Positions 53,733 through 63,077 of a stretch of 64,000 nt of DNA are shown in pieces. Both the position numbers and the translations under genes were made by a program. Under the pieces are notes generated by a model. It was not told where the DNA came from and searched no databases. It saw only the letters and a program-made list of their open reading frames with translations. Positions within the stretch are counted from its first letter, which is position 1; each line of letters starts with the position of its first letter. Origin of the DNA: JANLYC01 sp963750495. GTDB lineage: Bacteria; Actinomycetota; Actinomycetes; Propionibacteriales; Nocardioidaceae. The stretch lies in contig CAVVQV010000017.1 in assembly GCA_963750495.1 (NCBI GenBank), forward strand, positions 1 through 64,000, given 5' to 3'.

Positions 53733-55070
53733 ATGGACATCAACACCGGCGACACCGCCTGGATCCTCATGAGCTCTGCGCTCGTGCTGCTCATGACCCC
53801 TGGTCTCGCGTTCTTCTACGGCGGCATGGTCCGCTCCAAGTCGGTCCTCAACATGCTGATGATGAGCATGTTGACGATCGGCATCGTCACCCCGCTGTGG
53901 GTGCTGTTCGGCTTCTCGCTCGCCTTCGGAAACGAGCACGCCAACGGATTCATCGGCGACTTCAGCGCGGTCGGCCTCAGCGACATGCTCGACAAGGTCG
54001 CGGTCAACGGCGGGGAGTACCCGATTCCCATCCTCGTGTTCGCGGCGTTCCAGCTGATGTTCGCGGTGATCACGCCCGCGCTCATCTCCGGTGCGATCGC
54101 CGACCGGGCCAAGATCAGTGCCTGGGCCGTCTTCGTCGCGGTGTGGGTCACCCTCGTCTACTTCCCGGTTGCGCACTGGGTCTTCGGCTTCGGTGACGCG
54201 GACGGTAACGGAGCCGGTTGGCTGGCCAAGTGGGGCGTGCTCGACTTCGCCGGTGGTACGGCGGTCCACGTCAACGCCGGTGCTGCCGGTCTCGCGCTCG
54301 CGATCGTGCTCGGCAAACGAGTCGGTTGGAGGCGCGACCAGATGCGTCCGCACAGCCTTCCGCTGGTGATGCTGGGCGCCGGACTGCTGTGGTTCGGCTG
54401 GTTCGGCTTCAACGCCGGCTCGGCCCTGGGCGCCAACGGCGCGGCGGCGATGGCCTTCATGAACACCCAGGTCGCGACCGCGACCGCGATGTTGGGCTGG
54501 CTGATCGTGGAGAAGATCCGTGACGGCCACCCGACGACGCTGGGTGCCGCGTCCGGTGCGGTCGCGGGGCTCGTCGCGATCACACCGTCGTGCGCCAGCG
54601 TGACTCCGGTCGGCTCGATCGCCCTCGGCCTGGCTGCCGGTGCGCTGTGCGCGTACGCAGTCGGCCTGAAGTACCGGCTCGGCTTCGACGACTCGCTCGA
54701 CGTCGTCGGGGTCCACCTCGTCGGCGGTGCGGTCGGCTCGATCCTGATCGGCCTGCTCGCTGCGCCGAGCAGCGTCGCCGGCGCCACCGGCATCCTGTAC
54801 GGCGGAGGAGCCGACGGGTTCAGCCTGCTCGGCAAGCAGACGGTCGCGGTGCTGGCCGTCGGAGGCTTCTCCTTCGTCATGGCGTTCATCATCGGCAAGG
54901 TGATCGACCTGACGATGGGCTTCCGGATCGACGAGGACGACGAGGTCACCGGCATCGACCAGGTCTCCCACGCGGAGACGGCGTACGACCTGCACCAGGC
55001 GTTCGGCGGCGCGCGCACCGGGCTCGTCGCGCCGACACCCGCACCGGAGAAGGAGAAGGTGGACGCATGA
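53733..55070 (+). CDS. amtB: ammonium transporter
   Basis: A plasma-membrane Amt/Rh channel of 445 residues from ATG 53733. Eleven hydrophobic helices can be followed. Family signatures are TPGLAFFYGGMVRSKS near the start and the pore His residues in FAGGTAVHVNAGAAG (near 170) and DVVGVHLVGGAVGS (near 330). The C-terminal cytoplasmic tail is where the PII protein docks. glnB starts within its TGA (ATGA overlap), so transporter and sensor are coupled. The 212-base upstream gap holds the candidate GlnR boxes. Confidence 0.97.
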   Translation: MDINTGDTAWILMSSALVLLMTPGLAFFYGGMVRSKSVLNMLMMSMLTIGIVTPLWVLFGFSLAFGNEHANGFIGDFSAVGLSDMLDKVAVNGGEYPIPILVFAAFQLMFAVITPALISGAIADRAKISAWAVFVAVWVTLVYFPVAHWVFGFGDADGNGAGWLAKWGVLDFAGGTAVHVNAGAAGLALAIVLGKRVGWRRDQMRPHSLPLVMLGAGLLWFGWFGFNAGSALGANGAAAMAFMNTQVATATAMLGWLIVEKIRDGHPTTLGAASGAVAGLVAITPSCASVTPVGSIALGLAAGALCAYAVGLKYRLGFDDSLDVVGVHLVGGAVGSILIGLLAAPSSVAGATGILYGGGADGFSLLGKQTVAVLAVGGFSFVMAFIIGKVIDLTMGFRIDEDDEVTGIDQVSHAETAYDLHQAFGGARTGLVAPTPAPEKEKVDA

Positions 55071-55405
55071 AGCTCATCACCGCGGTGATCAAGCCGCACA
55101 AGCTGGAGGACGTTCGCGCGGCCCTGGAGACCTTCGGGGTGTCGGGAATGACGGTCACCGAAGCAAGCGGCTACGGCCGGCAGAAGGGGCACACCGAGGT
55201 CTACCGCGGGGCGGAGTACGACATCTCGCTCATCCCCAAGGTGCGCCTCGAGGTGTTGGTCGAGGACGACGAGTCGGAGGACATCGTCGGCGTCATCGTC
55301 AAGAGCGCGCAGACCGGCCGCATCGGGGACGGCAAGGTCTGGGTGTCACCTGTCGAGACCGTGGTCAGGGTGCGGACGGGTGACCGGGACTCCGACGCGG
55401 TCTGA
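55067..55405 (+). CDS. glnB: nitrogen regulatory protein P-II
   Basis: A 112-residue PII signal protein that binds ATP/ADP and 2-oxoglutarate and gates AmtB. The T-loop reads GRQKGHTEVYRGAEYDI with Tyr51 as the modification site; in actinobacteria adenylylation or uridylylation by GlnD is used. The end VVRVRTGDRDSDAV is typical. ATG overlaps the amtB stop by four bases and the gene itself overlaps the glnD start by 26 bases, so the three are tightly coupled. Confidence 0.96.
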   Translation: MKLITAVIKPHKLEDVRAALETFGVSGMTVTEASGYGRQKGHTEVYRGAEYDISLIPKVRLEVLVEDDESEDIVGVIVKSAQTGRIGDGKVWVSPVETVVRVRTGDRDSDAV

Positions 55406-57029
55406 GCTCCGACGGGCTCGAGCGGCCTCGGCTGACGAACGGCTGCGCGCGCTGTGGGATCAGGCTCATCGCGACCTGGATCTCCCCATGGCGGGCGCAG
55501 CCCTCGTCGCGGTCGGCGGCTACGGCCGTTCGGAGCTCTCGCCGTGCAGTGACCTCGATCTGGTGTTGCTCGTCCGCGACGGGTATGCCGACCGAGCCCT
55601 CGCGGCGCTGGCCGAGGCGCTCTGGTACCCGTTGTGGGACGACCACGTTCGCATCGACCACGCTGTACGCACCGAGAGCGAGCTTCGCTCGGCCGCCGGT
55701 GACGACCTGCGCGTCGCGCTCGGCGCCCTCGATCTGCGGACCGTCGCTGGTGACAACCAGCTGACGGTCGGGGCGCGCAGCGGGCTCCTTACGGACTGGC
55801 GGCGGGCCGCCAAGCGGCGCCTGCCCGACCTGGTCGACGCGACTCGGGAGCGCTGGTCGCTCGCCGGGGACCTGGCGCATGTCACCACCCCGGACCTCAA
55901 GCAGGCCCGTGGAGGACTCCGCGACATCAGCGTCCTTCGTGGGATGCTCGCCAGCTGGTTGGTCGACGTGCCGGCTGCCGAGCTCTCCCGGTTGACGCAT
56001 GAGCTCCTCGAGATCAGGGATGCGCTGCACGAGACGACCGGGCGCCACACGGACCGGCTGGTGGCCGACTTCGCCGAGGACGTGGCGGCGCGCCTCGGGC
56101 TGCCGGAGGTCGACGCGCTCAGGTCGAGCCTCATGCAGACGGGTCGTGCGATCGGTCACCTGACCGCGGTGGCGCTGCGCAGTGTGGACTGGATGCTGAG
56201 GCCGGCGCGCGTGGGTCCTCGGCGGCCCGTGCTCGACGTCCTTGCACCAGGCGTTGCGGCGTACCGGGGCGAGGTCGTCCTCACCGAGCGGGCTGACCCG
56301 GGGCGAGACCCGATGCTGGCGTTGCGGGCCGGTGAGGCCGCCGCCACACACGACCTCGTGCTCACCGACACCGCAGCGGCCCGGCTCGGACGGGACCTGG
56401 CCCCGATGCCCGTGCCCTGGCCCGGAGAGGCTCGGGGACTCTTCGGGCGCATGCTCGGGTCGGGACCTGCCCTTGTCGATGTCTGGGAGAGCCTGGACCA
56501 GTACGGCGTCGTCGACGCACTCATCCCGGAATGGAAGCGGGTGCGCCACCTCGCCCCTCAGTCGCCGGTACACCGGTTCACGGTCGACCGCCACCAGGTG
56601 CAGACCTGTGTCGAGGCAGCGCCACGACTGAGCCAGCTCGACCGGCCGGACCTGTTGGTGGTGGCCGCGTTGGTCCACGACATCGGCAAGGGGGAGGACG
56701 GCGACCACAGCGAGGTGGGTGAGCTCATCGCCGCTGACATCGCCGGCCGGATGGGGTTCGGCTCGGCCGATGTCGAGGTCATCGCGCGGCTCGTCCGCCA
56801 CCACCTCCTGCTGGTGCAGGTGGCGATCAGCTCAGACCTCGACGACCCCCGTACGGCGGTTGCCGTGGCTTCTGCCGTCCGGGACGTCTCGACCCTGGAC
56901 CTGCTGGCTGTGCTGACCGAGGCTGACGCCCTCGCCACCGGACCGAAGGCCTGGTCGCCCTGGCGCAAACAGCTCGTCGACACGCTCGTGGAGCGAACCC
57001 GACGGCAGCTCCATCTCCATCTGGTCTAG
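55380..57029 (+). CDS. glnD: PII nucleotidyltransferase GlnD, lacking ACT domains
   Basis: GlnD modifies and demodifies PII. The N-terminal nucleotidyltransferase site is GGYGRSELSPCSDLDLVLL near residue 46, with the middle GGLRDI near 180. The HD domain VHDIGKGEDGDHSE is near 431. The gene then ends after about 549 residues with KQLVDTLVERTRRQLHLHLV, whereas GlnD is normally about 750-890 residues and finishes with two ACT domains that bind glutamine. No ACT sequence follows before the LuxR gene. Both catalytic sites look intact, but the glutamine sensor is missing. GTG start at 55380 overlaps glnB. Confidence 0.93.
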   Translation: MTGTPTRSELRRARAASADERLRALWDQAHRDLDLPMAGAALVAVGGYGRSELSPCSDLDLVLLVRDGYADRALAALAEALWYPLWDDHVRIDHAVRTESELRSAAGDDLRVALGALDLRTVAGDNQLTVGARSGLLTDWRRAAKRRLPDLVDATRERWSLAGDLAHVTTPDLKQARGGLRDISVLRGMLASWLVDVPAAELSRLTHELLEIRDALHETTGRHTDRLVADFAEDVAARLGLPEVDALRSSLMQTGRAIGHLTAVALRSVDWMLRPARVGPRRPVLDVLAPGVAAYRGEVVLTERADPGRDPMLALRAGEAAATHDLVLTDTAAARLGRDLAPMPVPWPGEARGLFGRMLGSGPALVDVWESLDQYGVVDALIPEWKRVRHLAPQSPVHRFTVDRHQVQTCVEAAPRLSQLDRPDLLVVAALVHDIGKGEDGDHSEVGELIAADIAGRMGFGSADVEVIARLVRHHLLLVQVAISSDLDDPRTAVAVASAVRDVSTLDLLAVLTEADALATGPKAWSPWRKQLVDTLVERTRRQLHLHLV

Positions 57030-57103
57030 CCCGCGAGACGTCCGTCGCCGACGGCCCGACTTCTCGGTTGCCGGGCAGTGCGGCGGCGGTGCAGGCTGGA
57101 GGC

Positions 57104-58783
57104 GTGACCACGACGCTGGAGCGGGCGCGCGACTACTTTCGACAGCGTGCGTGGGCATCGGCGCGGGCCGCCTTCGAGGAGTCCGATCGCGAAAGTCCAC
57201 TCGGCTGCGACGACTTAGGTCAACTCGCCATGACGGCATACCTCGGCGGCGACAACCGAGCCTGTGTAGGCGCGTGGGCACGGGCTCACCGGAAGGCTCT
57301 CGACGACGGAGATGGGGAACTCGCAGCCCGCTTCGCCTTCTGGACCGCTTTCGTGTTCATGACCGCCAGCGACATGGCGCAGGCCGGCGCCTGGCTCGGA
57401 AGGGCTGAGAAGCTCGTCGAGGCCAGCGAGGCCAGCGAGGCCAGCGAGGCCAGCGAGGCCAGCGAGGCCAGCGTGGCAGCCGGCCTCGTGCTCCTGCCTC
57501 AGGCCGTCCAGTGGCTGCAGTCCAGTGAGTTTGGTCAGGCTGGGCCACGATTCGTCGAAGCGGCGCGGATCGGCGAGCAGACCGGCGATGCCGACTTGCG
57601 GGCGCTCGCCGCGCTCGGCCAAGGTCAGTCACTGGTGGGAACAGGACAGATCGGCGACGGGCTCGCTCGCCTCGACGAGGCGATGCTCACCGTCACGGCA
57701 GACGAGGTCAGTCCGCTCGTCGCTGGCCTTGTCTACTGCGCCGTCATCGCCGCCTGCCACGAGGTCTTCGACATCGAGCGAGCGCAGGAGTGGACCGGGG
57801 CGCTGGTCGAGTGGTGCGACTCTCAGACCGGTCTGGTGCCCTATCGCGGTCAGTGCATGATCCACCGGGCTCAGCTGATGCAGCTGCGCGGCGAGTGGCC
57901 TGAAGCCCTCGACGAGAGCATCCGGGCCTTGCAGCGACTCAGTGATCCTCCGGGACAGCACGCCGTCGGCGAAGCGTACTACCAGCTCGCCGAGCTGCAC
58001 CGCGTCGCGGGTCGGTTCGACGAGGCGGAGGAGCAGTTCAGACGTGCGAACGAGTGGGGTCGTCAGCCGCAGCCTGGTCTGGCGCGGTTGCGGCTGGCTC
58101 AGGGTCGGGTGGAGGTCGCGTTGTCGTCGGTGCGACTGGTGCTGGACGAGGGTTCGGGCGCCTTGATTCGGTTGGAGCCGTTGGCTGCGATGGTGGACAT
58201 CGCGCTCGAAGCCGGCGACGTCGAGGCCGCTAGGGCGGCAGCAGATGAGCTCACGGCGGTGTGCGCGGGTCCGGACGAGCCCTACGTGAAGCCCTATCTC
58301 CTGGCGTTGTGCTCCGCGGCCGAGGGCGCGGTGCTCCTACGCGAGGGCAAGCCGCGGGAGGCGGTGAGTTTGTTGCGCACCGCCTGCTCGACGTGGCGCG
58401 ACCTCGATGCACCGTACGAGGCAGCCCGAGCGCGGGTCCTGCTCGGGCTGGCCTGCCAGCAGCACGGCGATCTCGATGGCGCCGAGTTGGAGTTCGAGGC
58501 GGCTCGTGCGGCGTTCGATGCGCTGGGGGCCGAACCGGATCTCGAGCGGCTGTCGCGCCTAACCGGAGACTCACCGTTGCCCGGAGGTCTCACCAGCCGC
58601 GAAGCGGAGGTGCTCAGGCTGGTGGCGTCCGGAGCGACGAACCGCATGATCGCCGAGGAGTTGGTGATCAGTGAAAAGACCGTGGCCCGCCACGTGAGCA
58701 ACATCTTCCTCAAGCTGGATCTCTCGTCGCGGGCCGGCGCAACCGCGTACGCGTACGAACACGGCCTCGTGGTCCCGACCTGA
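57104..58783 (+). CDS. LuxR family regulator with TPR-like sensor region
   Basis: A regulator of about 559 residues from GTG 57104 (a TTG at 57068 is also possible). Long TPR-like helical repeats fill residues 1-480 (for example YYQLAELHRVAGRFDEAEEQFRRA and ARVLLGLACQQHGDLDGAELEFEA). The LuxR helix-turn-helix is at the C-terminus: LTSREAEVLRLVASGATNRMIAEELVISEKTVARHVSNI. No P-loop is present. An EAS-repeat stretch near residue 106 comes from a 9-base DNA repeat. It lies between truncated glnD and ffh with the monooxygenase, an insertion relative to the mycobacterial order. Confidence 0.8.
   Translation: MTTTLERARDYFRQRAWASARAAFEESDRESPLGCDDLGQLAMTAYLGGDNRACVGAWARAHRKALDDGDGELAARFAFWTAFVFMTASDMAQAGAWLGRAEKLVEASEASEASEASEASEASVAAGLVLLPQAVQWLQSSEFGQAGPRFVEAARIGEQTGDADLRALAALGQGQSLVGTGQIGDGLARLDEAMLTVTADEVSPLVAGLVYCAVIAACHEVFDIERAQEWTGALVEWCDSQTGLVPYRGQCMIHRAQLMQLRGEWPEALDESIRALQRLSDPPGQHAVGEAYYQLAELHRVAGRFDEAEEQFRRANEWGRQPQPGLARLRLAQGRVEVALSSVRLVLDEGSGALIRLEPLAAMVDIALEAGDVEAARAAADELTAVCAGPDEPYVKPYLLALCSAAEGAVLLREGKPREAVSLLRTACSTWRDLDAPYEAARARVLLGLACQQHGDLDGAELEFEAARAAFDALGAEPDLERLSRLTGDSPLPGGLTSREAEVLRLVASGATNRMIAEELVISEKTVARHVSNIFLKLDLSSRAGATAYAYEHGLVVPT
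57419..57472 (+). repeat. GAGGCCAGC 9-bp tandem repeat (six units)
   Basis: Six identical copies of GAGGCCAGC run in frame inside the LuxR-type gene and encode Glu-Ala-Ser six times. Such a perfect repeat can change by slipped pairing in whole codons, so length may vary between strains without breaking the frame. Confidence 0.95.
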
Positions 58784-58901
58784 CGCGATTGTCAGTCGCC
58801 TACATAGAACAACCCATCCCGGCCATCGGTAGATGGATGGTTCGCCCGACGCGGACAGCGTCCGATCCTTCCTACCTTTCAGGGGACGGAAGGAAGTCAT
58901 C

Positions 58902-60032
58902 ATGACGACGACAGAACAGTTCGACACGATCATCATCGGCGCGGGACAAGCCGGGCTGGCGACCGGATATCACCTGTCCAAGCAGGGCCAGCACTTCGTC
59001 ATCCTCGAAGGACACGACAAAGTCGGCGATGTCTGGCGGAAGCGCTACGACTCGCTCCGCCTCTACTCGCCCGCACAGTACGACGGGCTGCCCGGCCTAC
59101 CGATGCCGTTGCCCAGATGGACGTTCCCGGGACGCGATGACATGGCCGACTATCTCGAGGCCTACGTCTCCAGGCATGAACTTCCCGTGCGGACCGGTTT
59201 CCAGGTCGACGGCGTAGCGAAGGTCACGGACGGCTACGTGGTCTCGTCCGGCGAAACCGTGCTCAAGGCGGCCCATGTCGTGATCGCGACCGGTGGCTGG
59301 CAGAAACCCAAGACGCCCGACTTCGCGAAGCAGCTCGATCCCTCGATCGTCCAGGTGCATTCCCACGACTACCGCCTACCGGCCCAGTTGCAACCGGGTC
59401 CGGTGCTGGTGGTGGGTTGCTCCCACTCCGGTGCCGACATCGCCCTGGAGCTCGCCGACTCACATGACGTCATCCTGTCGGGTCCGGTCCGGGGCGAGAT
59501 CCCCTTCGACATCGAGGGTCGCAGGGCACACTTTGCGCTGCCAGTGCTGTGGTTCGTTGCGAATCACGTGCTCACCGAAAGAACACCGATCGGACGCAAG
59601 ATGCGTGCGAAGGTGCGCCAGGAGGGCGGTCCGTTGCTGAGGGTCAAGCGCGCGCATCTCGACGCGGCTGGCGTGGAACGGACCGATGAGAAGACCGTCG
59701 CCGTCCAGGGCGGCAAGCCCGTGTTGGCCGAGGGGCGCGTGCTCGACGTGCGCAACGTCGTCTGGTGCACGGGCTTCACCAAGGACACCTCATGGATCGG
59801 GCTTCCGGTCACGGGCGCGGACGGCTGGCCGGAGCAGCAGCACGGTGAGACCACCCACCCGGGCCTCTACTTCGTGGGGTTGCCGTTCCAGTTCTCGTTC
59901 GCATCGATGCTCATCGGTGGGGCGGGTCGCGACGCAGAAGGGGTCGCGAGGCGGATCGCCCGGTCCATGTCGCGGCGCAAGCGCACGACGTCCGCCTCAC
60001 AGGATGTGAACGCCGCCCCCGTCGGCAGGTAG
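58902..60032 (+). CDS. flavin-containing monooxygenase / FAD-dependent oxidoreductase
   Basis: A 376-residue flavoprotein starting at ATG 58902 with an AAGGAAG ribosome site; the open frame upstream is not likely used. FAD-binding GAGQAGLATGYHLSKQG is near residue 13. A second Rossmann motif, GCSHSGADIALEL, binds NADPH near 172. Final signature YFVGLPFQFSFASMLIGGAGRDAEGVA is typical of CzcO/YhhY-type group B monooxygenases. The substrate is unknown. The LuxR gene just upstream on the same strand may control it. Confidence 0.85.
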   Translation: MTTTEQFDTIIIGAGQAGLATGYHLSKQGQHFVILEGHDKVGDVWRKRYDSLRLYSPAQYDGLPGLPMPLPRWTFPGRDDMADYLEAYVSRHELPVRTGFQVDGVAKVTDGYVVSSGETVLKAAHVVIATGGWQKPKTPDFAKQLDPSIVQVHSHDYRLPAQLQPGPVLVVGCSHSGADIALELADSHDVILSGPVRGEIPFDIEGRRAHFALPVLWFVANHVLTERTPIGRKMRAKVRQEGGPLLRVKRAHLDAAGVERTDEKTVAVQGGKPVLAEGRVLDVRNVVWCTGFTKDTSWIGLPVTGADGWPEQQHGETTHPGLYFVGLPFQFSFASMLIGGAGRDAEGVARRIARSMSRRKRTTSASQDVNAAPVGR

Positions 60033-60150
60033 GCTTGCCCATCGACCTACCCAGACCGTCAAGGTCTGCCGGCGGCCCGCACGCGGTGGTCGTCGGACCC
60101 CGGTCGACTTGGTCGACATCGCAACCGCCCACCACGAGGACGACTGATTC

Positions 60151-61710
60151 GTGTTCAACACCCTGCAAGACCGGCTCGCTGCCACCTTCAAGAACCTGCG
60201 TGGCAAGGGCAGGCTCTCAGAGGCCGACGTCGATGCCACCTGTCGTGAGATCCGGGTCGCGCTCCTCGAGGCCGACGTGGCACTGCCAGCGGTGCGCGAG
60301 TTCATCGAGCGAGTCCGTGAGCGCGCCAAAGGTGCCGAGGTCAGTGAGGCGCTCAACCCTGCGCAGCAGGTCGTCAAGATCGTCAACGACGAGCTCATCA
60401 CGATCCTGGGTGGTGAGACGCGGCGGCTCAGGTTCGCCAAGACGCCGCCATCGGTCATCATGCTGGCCGGTCTGCAGGGTGCTGGCAAGACAACGCTGGC
60501 GGGCAAGCTCGGGCTGTGGCTGAAGGACCAGGGCCTCAGCCCGCTCCTCGTGGCGGCCGACCTGCAGCGGCCCAACGCGGTGACGCAGCTCCAGGTCGTC
60601 GGTCAACAAGCCGGCGTCCAGGTGTTCGCCCCCCAGCCTGGCAACGGCGTCGGAGATCCCGTCCAGGTAGCCCGCGATGCCATCACCGAGGCACGGCGCT
60701 CGCTGTACGACGTCGTCGTGGTCGACACGGCCGGCCGCCTCGGCATCGACGCCGAGCTGATGAAGCAGGCCGCTGACATCCGCGACGCGGTCCAGCCGGA
60801 CGAGACCTTGTTCGTCGTCGACGCGATGATCGGCCAGGACGCCGTCACGACCGCGCAGGCGTTCCTCGACGGCGTCGGGTTCAGCGGCGTGGTGCTCTCC
60901 AAGCTCGACGGCGATGCCCGCGGTGGTGCTGCACTGTCCGTCGCGCAGATCACCGGGCGGCAGGTCATGTTCGCCTCCAACGGCGAGAAGCTCACCGACT
61001 TCGACGTGTTCCACCCCGACCGGATGGCGTCGCGGATCCTGGGCATGGGCGACATGCTGACGCTCATCGAGCAGGCCGAGAAGGCGTTCGACGCTGATAC
61101 GGCCGCCACAGCCGCAGCCAAACTGCAGGGGAAGGGCGGCGAGTTCACCCTCGACGACTTCCTGCAGCAGATGCAGGCCGTGCGCAAGATGGGCTCGATG
61201 TCGAAGATCATGGGCATGATCCCCGGCATGGCCCAGTTCAAGGACCAGCTCGCCAACTTCGACGAGCGGGAGATCGACCGTATCCAGGCGCTGATCCTGT
61301 CGATGACGCCGGCCGAGCGCGACAACCCGAAGATGATCGACGGGTCACGTCGTGCCCGGATCGCCAAGGGTGCCGGTCGTTCGGTGAGCGACGTCAACCA
61401 GCTCGTCGACCGCTTCTTCGAAGCGCGCAAGATGATGATGTCGATGGCCGGCGGGGGCGGCATGCCGGGGATGCCAGGGATGCCGGGCATGGGTGGCAAG
61501 CGCACCAAGGCCAAGCAGCAGGCTCAACAGGGGCGCAAGAAGCGTGGCTCGGGCAACCCCGCCAAGCGGGCGGCCCAGCAGAAGCCCGGCGCGCCGGCGG
61601 CGAGCTCCGCCGACAACGGGGCGGCGGCCTTCGGCTTCGGTAAGCCGGGCAAGAGCCCGGAGCTCCCCGAAGGCTTCGAGCTCCCCAAGGACCTCAAAGA
61701 CCTCCTCTAG
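60151..61710 (+). CDS. ffh: signal recognition particle protein Ffh
   Basis: Ffh binds 4.5S RNA and signal sequences at the ribosome and docks with FtsY. 519 residues with GTG start. The N-terminal four-helix bundle is followed by GTPase motifs GLQGAGKTTLAGK near residue 107, DTAGRLG near 192 and SKLDGDARGG near 250. The M domain (about 295-440) is Met-rich and ends MPGMPGMPGMGG, then a basic, Ala/Gly tail. It is the partner of ftsY, here 9 kb upstream with nitrogen genes between, as in mycobacteria. Confidence 0.96.
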   Translation: MFNTLQDRLAATFKNLRGKGRLSEADVDATCREIRVALLEADVALPAVREFIERVRERAKGAEVSEALNPAQQVVKIVNDELITILGGETRRLRFAKTPPSVIMLAGLQGAGKTTLAGKLGLWLKDQGLSPLLVAADLQRPNAVTQLQVVGQQAGVQVFAPQPGNGVGDPVQVARDAITEARRSLYDVVVVDTAGRLGIDAELMKQAADIRDAVQPDETLFVVDAMIGQDAVTTAQAFLDGVGFSGVVLSKLDGDARGGAALSVAQITGRQVMFASNGEKLTDFDVFHPDRMASRILGMGDMLTLIEQAEKAFDADTAATAAAKLQGKGGEFTLDDFLQQMQAVRKMGSMSKIMGMIPGMAQFKDQLANFDEREIDRIQALILSMTPAERDNPKMIDGSRRARIAKGAGRSVSDVNQLVDRFFEARKMMMSMAGGGGMPGMPGMPGMGGKRTKAKQQAQQGRKKRGSGNPAKRAAQQKPGAPAASSADNGAAAFGFGKPGKSPELPEGFELPKDLKDLL

Positions 61711-61808
61711 CTCCGGCGAATTGCGGGAACCTGCAGGTTGACACGCCGTACAAGGCATGCGCCTTCCCGCGATTCGCGGCCGAGACGAGGTCGGGTAGCG
61801 TCGCGAAC

Positions 61809-63050
61809 ATGGCTGACAACCCGGACAGCAGAGTTCTCAAGGCCAGCGGCGTCATCCTTCCCGGCGGCGAGCGCCGGGACCTGTTCGTCGTCAACGGTCA
61901 CCTGACGTATGACGCCGGGTCGGCCACGGCGGACGCCACCTCCATCACCCACGACCTGGGCGACACCTGGATCGTCCCTGGTCTCGTGGACGCCCACTGC
62001 CATATCGGCCTCGATGAGCACGGTGCCGTGCCCGACGACGTCTCCGAGGCGCAGGCGATCGCCGACCGCGACGCGGGCACCCTGCTCGTGCGCGACGCGG
62101 GCTCGGCCGCCGACACCCGCTGGATCGACGAGCGCGACGACCTGCCACGCGTCATCCGTGCCGGCCGGCACCTGGGCCGCCCGAAACGCTACATCCGCAA
62201 CTACGCCCACGAGATCGAGCCCGACGAGCTGCCGGCGTACGTCGCGCAGGAGGCACAGCGCGGAGACGGCTGGGTCAAGCTCGTCGGCGACTGGATCGAC
62301 CGCGACGTCGGCGACCTGGCACCGTGCTGGCCGCTCGACGCACTGCGGGCCGCGATGGACATCGCGCACGCCCACGGTGCGCGGGTCACGGCGCACGTCT
62401 TCGGTCACGAGGCGTTGCCCGACCTGTTCGAAGCCGGCATCGACTGCATCGAGCACGGCACCGGGCTCACGCCGGACCTGATCGACACGATGGTCGCCCA
62501 GCACATCACGTTGGTGCCGACGGTCAAACAGCTCGATCTGTTCCCTGACTACGCGGCCGCCGGGGAGGAGCGCTTCCCGGCGTACGCCGCCCGGATGCGG
62601 GACCTCCACGCGCGCCGGAAGGACACCCTCCGGGCTGCCTACGAGGCCGGCGTGGCGATGTATGCCGGAACCGACGCCGGGGGAGTGCTGCCGCACGGAC
62701 TCATCGCCGACGAGGTGCTCGCGTTGGCCGACATCGGAATGAGCCCGGCAGACGCTCTCGGCGCAGCGTCGTGGCACGCCCGGCCCTGGCTCGGCCGCCC
62801 CGGTGGCAACCTCGACGAGGGTGACCCAGCGGACTTCGTCGTGTATGCCGCGAACCCCCTCGAAGACCTCGCCGTGCTCAAGCAACCCAGCGCGGATTGT
62901 GCTTGCGAGGAGCGGTCGTCGGCTGAGGCCGCGTGCCCGTTTAGGCCGAGACATCGGATGGTTGCGAATGGTTCGGGCACAACAATGGGCGATTTCGTAC
63001 CCCCCGAACGGGTCATTGCCCATAGGCAGGTGGGTCTAGTTCCCTTGTGA
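61809..63050 (+). CDS. amidohydrolase family protein, 3' end frameshifted
   Basis: A metal-dependent hydrolase of about 375 functional residues. First metal site GLVDAHCHIGLDEHG (HxH) is near residue 60; the likely carboxylated Lys is in DGWVKLVGDW near 155; later His residues are in VTAHVFGHEAL and IEHGTG, and Asp in YAGTDAGG. The natural end would be KQP-ARIVLRGAVVG-stop; this reads correctly if single bases near 62890 (A) and 62901 (C) are dropped, with TGA at 62924-62926. As sequenced, the protein runs on about 40 residues in the wrong frame. M. tuberculosis has a relative (Rv2915c) next to ffh. Confidence 0.85.
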   Translation: MADNPDSRVLKASGVILPGGERRDLFVVNGHLTYDAGSATADATSITHDLGDTWIVPGLVDAHCHIGLDEHGAVPDDVSEAQAIADRDAGTLLVRDAGSAADTRWIDERDDLPRVIRAGRHLGRPKRYIRNYAHEIEPDELPAYVAQEAQRGDGWVKLVGDWIDRDVGDLAPCWPLDALRAAMDIAHAHGARVTAHVFGHEALPDLFEAGIDCIEHGTGLTPDLIDTMVAQHITLVPTVKQLDLFPDYAAAGEERFPAYAARMRDLHARRKDTLRAAYEAGVAMYAGTDAGGVLPHGLIADEVLALADIGMSPADALGAASWHARPWLGRPGGNLDEGDPADFVVYAANPLEDLAVLKQPSADCACEERSSAEAACPFRPRHRMVANGSGTTMGDFVPPERVIAHRQVGLVPL

Positions 63051-63077
63051 GCAGCGTCGGCGAGAGGAGCTCGAATC

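Noticed and set aside
53583..54995. A 470-codon minus-strand frame over amtB
   Set aside because: Arg/Asp/Glu/His-rich antisense product without any domain; amtB is certain.
57419..57472. Possible CRISPR-like array
   Set aside because: Nine-base units without spacers, inside a coding frame; no cas genes anywhere in the window.
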